From the NCBI GenBank assembly GCA_963733905.1, contig CAVTEU010000018.1:372001-436000 (forward strand): a stretch of DNA of 64,000 nucleotides. The letters run 5' to 3'. Made by a program: the position numbers and the translations under genes. Numbering within the stretch: the stretch's first letter is position 1; every line of letters begins with the position of its first letter. The notes under the pieces were generated by a model. It made no database searches and was not told where the DNA came from. It worked only from the letters and a program-made list of their open reading frames with translations. Positions 50,040 to 58,536 of the stretch are shown in pieces. Origin of the DNA: DATADW01 sp963733905. Its GTDB lineage: Bacteria > Actinomycetota > Acidimicrobiia > Spongiisociales > DATADW01.

Positions 50040-50432
50040 GTGGCCACGTTGCTGCTCATCGCCGACGCGCCCGTGGGTCCGCAACGAGGTGGCGGCTGCG
50101 CTGTCCGATTCCTCGATCGTTCTGCTCGAGGAGTCAGATCCCCGTCGGGCGGTCGAACGCGTCGAAGAGGATCAGCCCGACGCGGTCATCATCGACATGC
50201 AGGTCGGCTCGATGGGGGGGATGGCAATCGTGAGGGCGCTTGCTCGACGCTGCCGGGATGGAGCAGGTGCCGCGGACGCCAACCATCCTCCTCCTCGATC
50301 GGAGCGCCGACGTCTTTCTCGCCGGGACGGGCGGGGGCCGACGCATTCCTGATCAAGCCGATCGTCGCCGAGGAGCTCAGAGCGGCTCTTCGCCGGTTGA
50401 TCAAGGAAACTCGCCCGAAGACGAGGCGGTGA
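50040..50432 (+). CDS. Stand-alone response-regulator receiver domain protein (frame-broken)
   Basis: About 130 codons starting at GTG (VATLLLIADAPVGPQRG). The phosphoacceptor Asp is in DAVIIDMQVGSMGGMAIVRA, a Thr/Ser strand in TPTILLLDRSADVFLAGTGG, and the conserved Lys in DAFLIKPIVAEELRAALRRL. No output domain follows. Frame breaks lie near 50090, 50250 and 50335. It is divergent from the NfeD gene; no kinase is nearby, so its partner is unknown. Confidence 0.72.
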   Translation: MATLLLIADAPVGPQRGGGCAVRFLDRSARGVRSPSGGRTRRRGSARRGHHRHAGRLDGGDGNREGACSTLPGWSRCRGRQPSSSSIGAPTSFSPGRAGADAFLIKPIVAEELRAALRRLIKETRPKTRR

Positions 50433-50487
50433 GCACCGCCGAGACCAATGGCTAGGGTCGATTGACACCAGAGCGGGAGGGGCGGAG

Positions 50488-52167
50488 ATGCGCAAGTTCG
50501 TTCGTGATCGTTTGTGCGTTGGCATCCTGATGTCTGCGCTGCCGGTCTCGGCGGCACCGGCCACACCTGTCGCTCCGACCGCAGCACCCCCGCAGACAAG
50601 GCCTTCGCTGGCGCCCCTGTTATCCCGAGTTCGGTCCCGATTTCGAGTGCGCCGTTGCCCGGGTGCCGCTCGACCATGACCGCCCCGGGGACGCACCATT
50701 GGGATCGCCATGGTCCGGCTCCCGCTTCAGACCCGGCACGACGCCTCGGCTCGTTGTTCGTCAACCCTGGTGGTCCGGGAGGATCGGGCGTGAACTTCGT
50801 CCTTCAGGCGGGTCCATTTCTGTACACCGATGAGGTGCGGTCGTCTTACGACTTGATCGGGTTCGATCCGCGCGGGATCAACCGAAGCAGACCGCTGCTC
50901 TGCTTCCGTTCCTTCGATGAGGCGCTCAGCATGTTTTGGCCTTTCGCCTTCCCGTTCGAACCAGGCGAAGAAGAGATCGCCGAGCAACTCGATCGGGACC
51001 TGGCAACGGCCTGCGCCGAACGGGGCGGGGCGATCGACGATCACATGGCTACGGCCGATGTCGCTCGCGACCTCGATGTCCTTCGTCGCAAGGTCGGAGA
51101 CCGCCGGCTCAACTTCGTCGGCTACTCCTACGGCTCGTTCCTCGGGGTCACCTACGCCAGCCTCTTCCCCGACCGCGTGGGCCGGGTCGTCGTGGATGGA
51201 GTTCTCGACCCGATCGCCTGGACGACCGGCAGAGGTGACGAAGCCGCCACGCAACCGTTCTCGACACGTCTGCGGAGCGATGCAGGGGCACAGGCCACGC
51301 TCGACGAGTTCTTCCGGCTGTGCGACGAGGCCGGACCGGACGGGTGCGCTTTCGCCGGTGACTCGGCGGCGCGTTTCGCCGCCTTGGCCGATCTGCTCAA
51401 GCAGGGACCGATCGAGATCATCGACCCATTCACCGGCGAGCCCACGTTGTTCCGTTACTCCGATTTGATCGGATTCACGCTTGGGCCGCTCTACGACTCG
51501 TTCAGTTGGCCGGAGCTCGCCATGGTGTTGGCGCTGATCGAGCAACAGGCATCGCCCGAGGAGATCGGGGAGGCGATGGCAGCGGTCGAAGCGAAGGTGG
51601 GACTGGCCGCCGGGTCGTTGCCCGAGCCCCGCTACCCCAATTTCGTCGAAGGATTCCCCAGCGTCTCCTGCTCGGACAGCGTCAACCCCGACGATCACGG
51701 CTACTGGTCGATCGCCGGCGCCGAGTCCGATGCCCAATTCGGCTACTTCGGCCGGATCTGGACCTGGGTTTCCTCGATCTGCGCCGTCTGGCAGGGTTTC
51801 GACCAGGACCGCTACCTCGGGCCCGTTCGACCGTGAGACCGCCAACCCGGTGCTCGTTGTCGGGACCCGGTACGACCCGGCGACCCGTTACGAGGGCGCG
51901 CTCATCGTCGACGACCTGCTCCCCAACTCGAGCCTGCTCACCGTCGATGGTTGGGGCCACACCTCGCTCTTCCTCTCCGTCTGCGCCGACGAGGCGACCG
52001 CCGCCTACCTACTGGAAGGGACCACCCCCGCTCCGGGCACGGTCTGCACCCAGGACTTCGACCCGTTCGCCGTGGTGGCCGCCCAACGGGCAGACGACAC
52101 CCTGGCGCAACGCCAGGCGCTGCGACGCGAGGTGATGTCAGAGGTCGCCATCTTCCCGTCGAGGTGA
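50488..52167 (+). CDS. TAP-like secreted alpha/beta-hydrolase (tripeptidyl aminopeptidase type, frame-broken)
   Basis: 560 codons. Export leader near the start (MRKFVRDRLCVGILMSALPV, frame uncertain). SLFVNPGGPGGSGVNFVLQA is the oxyanion glycine stretch, YDLIGFDPRGINRSRPLLC follows, and the nucleophile is in NFVGYSYGSFLGVTYASLFP. The acid is in VVGTRYDPATRYEGA and the His in LLTVDGWGHTSLFL, within the C-terminal TAP-like domain. Cys residues are paired across the lid. Family members are Streptomyces SlpD/E and mycobacterial CaeA/Hip1-type peptidases or esterases. Breaks near 50660, 50720 and 51825. GGGAGGGG precedes the ATG. Confidence 0.86.
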
Positions 52168-52215
52168 AGCCACGGCGATCGTCCGCGCCTGAGCAGGTAA
52201 GATCGCCCCTCCCGA

Positions 52216-52289
52216 CGGGACGTGGCGCAGTTTGGCAGCGCGCAGCGTTCGGGACGCTGAGGTCGCCGGTTCGAATCCGGCCGTCCCGA
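52216..52289 (+). tRNA. tRNA-Pro (anticodon CGG)
   Basis: 74 nt. Acceptor stem CGGGACG/CGTCCCG (52216-52222 with 52282-52288), D-arm GCGC...GCGC, anticodon stem CAGCG/CGCTG with loop TTCGGGA (anticodon at 52250-52252), T-arm GCCGG-TTCGAAT-CCGGC, discriminator A. The 3' CCA is not encoded. Confidence 0.96.
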
Positions 52290-52301
52290 CTGAGAAACCA
52301 C

Positions 52302-52336
52302 CAGGTCAGGGCCATCTCAACAGGGGCTCTGACTTG
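52302..52336 (+). terminator. Hairpin terminator after tRNA-Pro
   Basis: CAGGTCAGGGCC (52302-52313) pairs with GGCTCTGACTTG (52325-52336) over 12 bp, with two G-U wobbles, followed by TGTT. It ends 13 nt past the tRNA. The next 110 bp, up to the TetR stop at 52448, hold nothing I can identify. Confidence 0.65.
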
Positions 52337-52447
52337 TGTTCGGGATGCGATCCCGCCGTCCATTCCACGCGTGGGACTGGCATACGAGGGCTTTCACTGT
52401 CTCAGGGTGTTTGAGAATCATCTCCCAAGGCTCGTAGCTCGAAGCCG

Positions 52448-53050
52448 TCATTGCGACAGGTCGTCGGTTCGCTGCCATCCCTGGCGCATGGCCTCGATGG
52501 CGTCTCTCAGCAACTGGGCACGGTCAGCCGGAACGGTGCGAGGGATCTTGCCTGCAGCATTGAGCCGGGCGATGCCATAGACCGTTCCCCACGCGGTCGC
52601 AGAGCGTCGAAGCACCTCAGCATCGTCGACATCGGGGGGTTGATTGGCGGCGACGGTCTCTCTGAGGAGCGTCCAGTACTCGATGGCCGCAGCCTGGAGC
52701 CGCGGGTGATCCGACATGGCGACGAGTGGGCCGTAGGCGAGGTCGTGGACATAGGGCCGGGCGTCAATGAACCCGACGTATGAATCCATAAGGGCGTGGA
52801 GGCGGGCGCTGGGGTCGGCCCCGGCGGCGGCAACACCGGTTATGGCATCGGATGCCGCCCGTTCCAGTCCGGCACCGGCAACAGCTGCGAGAAAGCGCCG
52901 TTTGTCACCGAAGTGGACGTAGGGCGCTTGATGGCTTACCCCGACGCGTTGAGCTACCCCTCGGATGCTGAGCCGCTCCGCCGGTTGCGTCTCGAGCAGT
53001 TCAAGCGCTGTGGCGATGAGCCGATCGGTCAGGTCTGATTCGTCAGTCAT
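52448..53050 (-). CDS. TetR family transcriptional regulator
   Basis: 200 residues, intact, starting MTDESDLTDRLIATALELLE. The helix-turn-helix is at residues about 22-55 (RLSIRGVAQRVGVSHQAPYV, HFGDKRRFLAAVAGAG). The C-terminal part (WGTVYGIARLNAAGKI) is the TetR_C_33-like/WHG type (tentative). Divergent from the pseudo-hydrolase/cupredoxin pair, across two long palindromes that it very likely binds. Confidence 0.9.
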   Translation of the reverse strand: MTDESDLTDRLIATALELLETQPAERLSIRGVAQRVGVSHQAPYVHFGDKRRFLAAVAGAGLERAASDAITGVAAAGADPSARLHALMDSYVGFIDARPYVHDLAYGPLVAMSDHPRLQAAAIEYWTLLRETVAANQPPDVDDAEVLRRSATAWGTVYGIARLNAAGKIPRTVPADRAQLLRDAIEAMRQGWQRTDDLSQ

Positions 53051-53068
53051 CTCAGAATCAACAAATCT

Positions 53069-53121
53069 AGTTGACAGTGTCAACTCTGCGAACCATGATT
53101 CCACTTGACAGTGTCAAGTGG
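53069..53121. promoter_or_regulatory. Twin TetR operators with embedded promoter
   Basis: AGTTGACAGTGTCAACT at 53069-53085 is a perfect 17-bp palindrome. A second palindrome with the same TTGACA-G-TGTCAA core, perfect over 21 bp, fills 53101-53121. The centres are 34 bp apart. TTGACA at 53071-53076 fits a -35 with CATGAT (53094-53099) as a weak -10. The second operator abuts the GAGGAA ribosome-binding region of the hydrolase gene. Confidence 0.85.
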
Positions 53122-53131
53122 AGGAAAACAG

Positions 53132-53941
53132 ATGCAGGAAAGACAGATGATCTCGACGGGTGTGGGTGATCTCGAAGTTCGCATCGTCGGTGAGGATGTC
53201 GGCAAGCGCACAGCTCTGCTGTGGCACAGCCTGTTCGTCGACAGCGAGACCTGGAAGCGTGCCGAACCCGATCTCGCCACAGACCGCAGGCTGGTGTTGG
53301 TGACCGGGCCTGGTCACGGCGCCAGCACCGACCCTGGACGGCGTTACACACTCGACGATTGCGTCGACGCAGCGGTATCGGTCTTGGACCAGCTGGGCAT
53401 CGGGGGGCCAGTCGACTGGGTAGGCAACGCCTGGGGCGGGCATGTCGGGATCATCGCCGCCGTTCGTTATCCGGAACGATGCCGGAGCCTGGTGACCGTG
53501 GGCACACCGGTTCACGGCTACACCACCGCGGGACGAATCCAGACCACCCTGCTCCTTGCGATCTACCGGATGCTCGGTCCGCGTCGCTTCCTGGTCAACT
53601 CTGTCCTCGACGCACTGCTCTCCCAGAAGACACGCACCAACGACGCAGAGGCAGTCGCGATAACACGCGACGGCTTCCTGAGAGCCAGCGGCCTCGCCAA
53701 TGCAGTGGCGTCGCTCTCGCTACGCCGACCTGACCTGACGCCGTTGCTGCCCAAGGTGAAGGCACCGACGCTGTTCATCACCGGGACAGAACATCCCGAC
53801 TGGTCCCCGGATCAGGCGAGCACAGCGAGCCACCTCCTTCCTGACGGATCGGTCGAGGTGTTGGAAGGGTCGGCCTATCTCAGCCCGCTGGAAACGCCGG
53901 AGGCCTTCAACAAGCTGGTGCGGAGGTTCTGGACCTCATGA
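53132..53941 (+). CDS. Alpha/beta-hydrolase-fold protein lacking Ser and His of the catalytic triad
   Basis: 269 residues, intact. The fold is clear: TALLWHSLFVDSETWKRAEP, RLVLVTGPGHGASTDPGRRY, VDWVGNAWGGHVGIIAAVRY, APTLFITGTEHPDWSP. The nucleophile-elbow position is Ala100 (codon at 53429-53431), so GxSxG becomes GNAWG. The usual C-terminal His is Tyr249 (GSAYLSPLETPEAF). The acid-strand segment is retained. It is therefore probably not a classical hydrolase and may bind a ligand or use another chemistry. GGAGG lies eight bases before MQERQM. It overlaps the cupredoxin gene by ATGA and is divergent from TetR. Confidence 0.88.
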   Translation: MQERQMISTGVGDLEVRIVGEDVGKRTALLWHSLFVDSETWKRAEPDLATDRRLVLVTGPGHGASTDPGRRYTLDDCVDAAVSVLDQLGIGGPVDWVGNAWGGHVGIIAAVRYPERCRSLVTVGTPVHGYTTAGRIQTTLLLAIYRMLGPRRFLVNSVLDALLSQKTRTNDAEAVAITRDGFLRASGLANAVASLSLRRPDLTPLLPKVKAPTLFITGTEHPDWSPDQASTASHLLPDGSVEVLEGSAYLSPLETPEAFNKLVRRFWTS

Positions 53942-54675
53942 GCATCGAAACGACCTTGCCCGACGGCGCCGAGACAACGCGAGTCTGGCTGGGCATCGTC
54001 CGCGTTGCCGCTGTCGTGCTCGTGGTCTGGTCGGCGGTCCTTCAGTTCACGGTCGGCACCGTCATCCCACCGGTGCTGGCTGTTGGTGTTGTCTTCGCAG
54101 CCCTAATCATCTTGCTGGGGACCGGTCGACGTTGGGTCGGGCTGGTAGCGACGCTCTTTGGCCTTGCGGCTGTCGGTGGAAACGTCCCGTCGATGGTCGA
54201 AGAGTTGACACACCCATCTTCGGCACTCGCTTTCATCCTCACGCTGATAGCGACGACTGCTGGAGTCGTGCTGATGGTGTCCGGCCTGGCGGCCTTCTTT
54301 CGTTGGCCGACGAAACGGGGACTCGTAGTGTGGCCCGGTGCGGCGGTCGTCATGATCGGTTCCGCTATTGCGCTCTTTGCGGCGTCGAAGGTCGAGTCGG
54401 TCCCCATGGTCGAGGGTGACATCTCGGTGGTTGCCAAGGCCAATGAGTTCTCACCTGATCCGCTGACTGCGACTCCAGGCCGCGTGTCGATCTGGATCGA
54501 GAACCAGGACGGTGCCCGTCACACGTTCACCTCCCCCGGGTTAGACGTCGACGTTGACATCGCTGGACTTCAGTCCCAGCGGGTCGAGTTCGAGGCACCG
54601 GCCGGGGATTACGTCTTCTTCTGCACCGTCGTGGGCCACGAGCAGATGACGACCACCCTCGTGGTAGCGGGCTGA
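53938..54675 (+). CDS. Membrane protein with C-terminal cupredoxin domain
   Basis: 245 residues, intact. Four or more helices fill residues about 18-150 (VAAVVLVVWSAVLQFTVGTV, VLAVGVVFAALIILLGTG, FILTLIATTAGVVLMVSGLA, GAAVVMIGSAIALFAASK). An extracytoplasmic cupredoxin follows with type-1 copper ligand pattern His (GARHTFTSPG) then Cys-His-Met (FFCTVVGHEQMTTTLVV). It is translated with the pseudo-hydrolase through an ATGA overlap. Likely a membrane-tethered electron-transfer or copper-binding protein (inference). Confidence 0.82.
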   Translation: MSIETTLPDGAETTRVWLGIVRVAAVVLVVWSAVLQFTVGTVIPPVLAVGVVFAALIILLGTGRRWVGLVATLFGLAAVGGNVPSMVEELTHPSSALAFILTLIATTAGVVLMVSGLAAFFRWPTKRGLVVWPGAAVVMIGSAIALFAASKVESVPMVEGDISVVAKANEFSPDPLTATPGRVSIWIENQDGARHTFTSPGLDVDVDIAGLQSQRVEFEAPAGDYVFFCTVVGHEQMTTTLVVAG

Positions 54676-55020
54676 AGCCGGCGCCTCAGCCTCGGGCGTA
54701 AGCCTCGCGAACCGCTCTGAAACCGGCGACCCAACTCGCCTGGGTTCGTCCACCGGTGTCCGGCCCTAGTGGGATGAACCTCGCCCCACTCGGAATCGAC
54801 CGATCGGCGCTTCGTGACCTCGTGGGCAGGATCGGCATCGCCTCCCGCTGGCGTTTCGGCTGGCGCAGGATGGTCGAGCCCATCGTCGCCCGTCGCAACC
54901 CCGTTTTCAGCGATCCGGTAATACCGCCAATCGACCAAACCGATCAGGCAAACACCTGAGGCCCTTCTTGCAGCTTTCAAGATGCGGTGCGAGGTCAGCG
55001 GTTTCGTCGCCTGACCAGCA
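54676..55020. other. 345-bp stretch without a supported gene
   Basis: Open frames exist on both strands (for example 70 codons at 54686-54898, minus), but none has a recognisable family, convincing ribosome-binding site or neighbour overlap. It separates the cupredoxin gene from the convergent membrane protein gene. Confidence 0.5.
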
Positions 55021-56235
55021 TCAGCCGGATCCGGCGACATCGGGCAGCGACAGATAGACAGAGCGGACGGCCATGATCCGCTCGATGTCTGCGATGACCC
55101 GGTAGTGGAACTCGCCTCGGTAGGTCTTGTCGGTGAGGGCGAGACCGGTGAAGTAGAGGCCGCATACTCCTCCGAGCAGTGCGGAGGCGATGAGCAGTTC
55201 GAGGGACAGCGTTCGCGGCTCGCCAATGAAATCGAAACCGATCAGCTCGTTGACCGGCGCGCCGACCCATGCTTCCTGAACCGAGGCCGGGACCGCCAGC
55301 ATCCCGAGCAGCACCATGAAAAGTGTGACCATCACCGCAACGAAGAGCGACTGGACGAACTGGCTGATCAGCATCAGCACCAAGAGGTTGAGCCGCTCCA
55401 GCCGCTGCAGCGGCCGCAGCCCGTCCGAGGAAAGACTGGTGACCTTCAGCCCTGCGGCCGGCGTGTCCGGCGCAAAGCTCATGGCCAATCAGGAGATGGC
55501 CCACGCCGTTCGATGTGGCGGATCTCCTCCCTTGCTTGGGTCACCACCAGCACCCCGCCGACGATCACCAAGAGGACCATGATCGCCACCAGGTCGACCG
55601 CTCCGATCTCGTGTGATGCCTGCCACAGCTCCGAGGCGAACAACAGGAACACGACGAGGATGAGCAGCAGCGGCAGCGTGCGGGCCACGAGCATGACGAT
55701 CTGCGGCACGTTGTCGCGCAGATGGCGAAGGCTCCAACCGGCCAGCTCGAATACGCCGAGGGCTGACCACGGCATAGATGATCCCGACGCCGATGAGGAT
55801 GAAGCCCGGGGTGAACAGGCGCAGCTCCCCGATGGTCACGAATCCCAGGCCGGCGCCTGGGTCGCCGGTCAAAACCGAGGCCACTACTCCCGGCACCAGT
55901 CCAATGACCGCGACGTCGAAAAGGTCGAGGCGGCTGGCCGACCCGAACGGTGGGTGCTTCCGGACCCAGAGAAATCCTCCGATCACAACGCCGGTCACGG
56001 CGAGTGCCAGGAGCATCGATCCAACATTGGAAGCGAGCGGTCGATCGGCAAGCTGAATCCAGATCAGAATGGTGCCCACCACGATCCAAATCCCGATGAG
56101 GGGGACCGCTCGGCGGTCGATCCGCTGCTCGGAGCTGTAGCCCTCGATGAGCTGTGGCACACCCCTCGCCGAGAACCAACGCTCTATCGATCGCCGAGCC
56201 CCGTCCGGGACGTCATCTCGACTGGACGCTGCCAC
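55021..56235 (-). CDS. Polytopic membrane protein of unknown function (frame-broken)
   Basis: 405 codons when breaks near 55770 and 55490 are bridged. An N-terminal segment (GARRSIERWFSARGVPQLIE) precedes about ten hydrophobic helices: VPLIGIWIVVGTILIWIQLA, MLLALAVTGVVIGGFLWV, FDVAVIGLVPGVVASVLTG, FILIGVGIIYAVVSALG, then PQIVMLVARTLPLLLILVVF, AIMVLLVIVGGVLVVTQARE and two more pairs toward the C-terminus ending SVYLSLPDVAGSG. I recall similar unassigned actinobacterial proteins but know no function. Alternatively it is two genes split at 55490. Confidence 0.65.
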
Positions 56236-56437
56236 CGACCGGGCAGGGTAGCGAGGCGCCTAGTAGCGATCCCGTCAAGCTCGGACCCAGCGCAGAACTT
56301 CCCTCTTCGTCCATTGACGCGCTAGCGTGGTCGGCAGCTACGCTAGGTGGTCAGGGGTGGCTGAACTTTGGGGAGAGTCCACCGTCGGTGGTCTCAGCGG
56401 CGAGCCGGGCATTGCCCGGAGGAAGTGGGGGAGTCCC

Positions 56438-57356
56438 ATGTTCACTTTTGACGGCAAATCGGCACGACACGGGCCGCTGTCGAGGATCAGGCTGCTTCTT
56501 GGCATCTCGCTTGTCGTCGTCCTGGTGTCCGCTCTCGCATTGCCGTGGGCTGGCGCGGTTCCTCCAGGCAACAACGGCACGGTGAAGATCGACGGAGTGG
56601 CGTTCGATGACCATCCGAACAACGAGCCGCACGTTGGCTGTGTCTTCCAGGTCGACTTCTACGGTTATGACGAAGGCGACCTCACCGCCGACGTGACCTT
56701 CCGGGCCCATCCGCCGACCGGCACCGCCGTGCTGCTCACCGACGAGGTATTCATCGGCGAGGACCCGGCGGGTGGCGGCACCGATCTCGATGCCAGCGCA
56801 ACCTACGATCTGAGCGCCGCGTTGGCCGGCTTCGAGCCGCACCCCGTTCAGGGCTTCCACGTGAAGCTGACGATCAACGCTGAAGGCTCGCAAGGCGCCG
56901 ATGTCAAGCACAAGGTGTTCTGGGTCACCTGCGAGCAGCCTCCACCGACCACGTCCCGCCCCCACGACGTCCACGAGCAGCACGACGTCCACGAGCAGCA
57001 CGACGTCCACGAGCATGCCCGACAAACCGGGCACGATCATCATCGAGAAGTACGCCCTGCCGTACGGTGATCAGCCGTTTACTTTCGGGGGTGATCTCGG
57101 TTCATTCGTGATCGTGGACGACGAGCAAGGAACAGGGAACCCGGGTTCGCAACAGACGTTCACCGGCCTGGACCCCGACAGCTACACGATCTTCGAGGAA
57201 CCGGTGGCGGGATGGAACCTGGTCAGGATCGCTTGCCAGGTGACCGTAGGTAGCGCCAGCACGTTCACGGTCAACCTTGCGGCGCGATCGGTGACCATCG
57301 ATCTCGTCGCCGACGAGACGGTCTACTGCGACTTCCAGAACCGAAAGCCGCTTTAG
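56438..57356 (+). CDS. Secreted two-domain protein with Ser/Thr linker (one frame break)
   Basis: About 306 codons. Signal peptide after MFTFDGKSARHGPLSRIR (LLLGISLVVVLVSALALPWA). Domain 1 (GTVKIDGVAFDDHPNNEPHV, GCVFQVDFYGYDEGDLTADV) is beta-rich with Cys residues. A linker made of three 18-bp repeats (56963 onward) reads TTSTSSTTSTSSTTSTS in the restored frame. Domain 2 (GTIIIEKYALPYGDQPFTFG through DETVYCDFQNRKPL) resembles prealbumin-like/SpaA-type stalk domains. No sorting signal. Role unknown; likely cell-surface or released. Confidence 0.72.
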
Positions 57357-57377
57357 CCCACCATCCCAGACACAACA

Positions 57378-57409
57378 CTCGGCCGCTCGCCTCGAGGTGG
57401 GCGGCCGAG
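57378..57409. terminator. Hairpin between convergent genes
   Basis: CTCGGCCGC (57378-57386) pairs with GCGGCCGAG (57401-57409) over 9 bp, with partial pairing inside. It lies between the secreted protein gene and the Moco oxidoreductase gene, which converge here, and could terminate both. Confidence 0.6.
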
Positions 57410-57415
57410 CGACGC

Positions 57416-58453
57416 TCACGTGAGCGGATAGGGCGATTGGATCCACCAGGGAAGGTCGGAGGTCTCCAGCCGGACCACCCACTTCACCCACCAGAAACCG
57501 CGCCGGTCGGGCGCCACGATCCTCGCCGGGAAGCCATGGCCGGGTGACAGCGGCTTGCCACCGACCTCGGTCACCAGCCAGATCGAACCCAGGTCGGACA
57601 CGGGGAAGCGTCTGGCGTAGCCCGTGGCCGACCAGGCGACCAGGCTGCGAGCCGAGCCGGGCTCGACCAACCGGTCGAGGCGCACCCCGCGCCACACCTG
57701 GTTGCTGTACCAACCGCTGGTGCAGTCGAGGATCGCGGTCACGTCGTCCATCGGGAGGACAGCGAGATCATCGAGGCCGAGAGACCGTCCCCCGGCGGCG
57801 TCCTCGACGCCAAGGCTCCAGGAGGCGCCATCGATCTCGGGGGTCCGGTCGTCGAGCCACGACGTAACCGGGAGACCGGCCGGTTCGAGCGAGGACCGCT
57901 CGTGCGATCCGGTGAATCGCCGGTCGGCCCCGGGAAGACGGGCCAGAGCGATAGCGCGGTCGGCGGCAAACCATGTCACCGCTGCGGCCGACACCAGCCC
58001 GCCCATCCGGATGAGGTTGCGCCTGGTCAGGTCTTGACGGCGAGGCAGCGTCTTCCGAGCCAGCACGTGCCAGATCGCCAACGGGACCAGCACCAGGGCG
58101 GTGGCGACGTGCACCCAGAGCACGGTGAGCGATCCGATGCCATCGGGCCATCCGATCGAATGGAGGACGCCGGTGAGCAGCACGGTCGACGTGAGCAGAA
58201 GGAAGAGGAGCGAGAAGAGCCGTCCCCGGTTGCGCCGCGCCAGTCCCTTGCGTACGACCAGCGACTTCCAGGGGGCGACGATCAGGATGGCCAATCCGAT
58301 GACACCGTGGACCACGGCGACCCATCCCAGGGCAGGGGTTCCCAGAGCTTGAGCGGTCAGCCCGGTGACGAGGGCTCCGCCAAGTAGGAGAAGCAGGGCG
58401 AGATTGGTGCGCCGGCCGCCAAAACGGCGGCCGCCGTTGGCACTTTCCGTCAT
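57416..58453 (-). CDS. Membrane-anchored sulfite-oxidase-type molybdopterin oxidoreductase
   Basis: 345 residues, intact. Four N-terminal helices (residues about 12-135) carry histidines at helix positions (GWVAVVHGVIGLAILIVAPW, VLLTGVLHSIGW, WVHVATALVLVPLAIWHVLA), suggesting b-heme binding. The C-terminal half is the SUOX/YedY Moco fold with the molybdenum-ligand Cys in VTAILDCTSGWYSNQVWRGV and the GHGFPARIVAPDRRGFWWVK segment. It resembles a fusion of a YedZ-like anchor with a YedY-like enzyme. The ATG was chosen at MTESANGGRR. Substrate unknown. Confidence 0.87.
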   Translation of the reverse strand: MTESANGGRRFGGRRTNLALLLLLGGALVTGLTAQALGTPALGWVAVVHGVIGLAILIVAPWKSLVVRKGLARRNRGRLFSLLFLLLTSTVLLTGVLHSIGWPDGIGSLTVLWVHVATALVLVPLAIWHVLARKTLPRRQDLTRRNLIRMGGLVSAAAVTWFAADRAIALARLPGADRRFTGSHERSSLEPAGLPVTSWLDDRTPEIDGASWSLGVEDAAGGRSLGLDDLAVLPMDDVTAILDCTSGWYSNQVWRGVRLDRLVEPGSARSLVAWSATGYARRFPVSDLGSIWLVTEVGGKPLSPGHGFPARIVAPDRRGFWWVKWVVRLETSDLPWWIQSPYPLT

Positions 58454-58536
58454 GACCCGTGCGGCCAAGGATGGCACCCCGCAACCGATAGTTGCCTGCC
58501 CTGCCAGAGTGAGCGTCACCCGATCGAGGAGCCTCC

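Noticed and set aside
50040..50432. Two-component system with the NfeD or TAP-like genes
   Set aside because: No histidine kinase domain exists in the neighbourhood; the receiver protein stands alone.
52216..52447. Integrated element at the tRNA-Pro gene
   Set aside because: No integrase, no repeat of the tRNA 3' end and no composition change downstream; the tRNA is followed by an ordinary hairpin terminator.
54686..54898. Possible 70-codon gene on the minus strand
   Set aside because: No recognisable family, no clear ribosome-binding site and no neighbour coupling; equally open frames exist on the plus strand.
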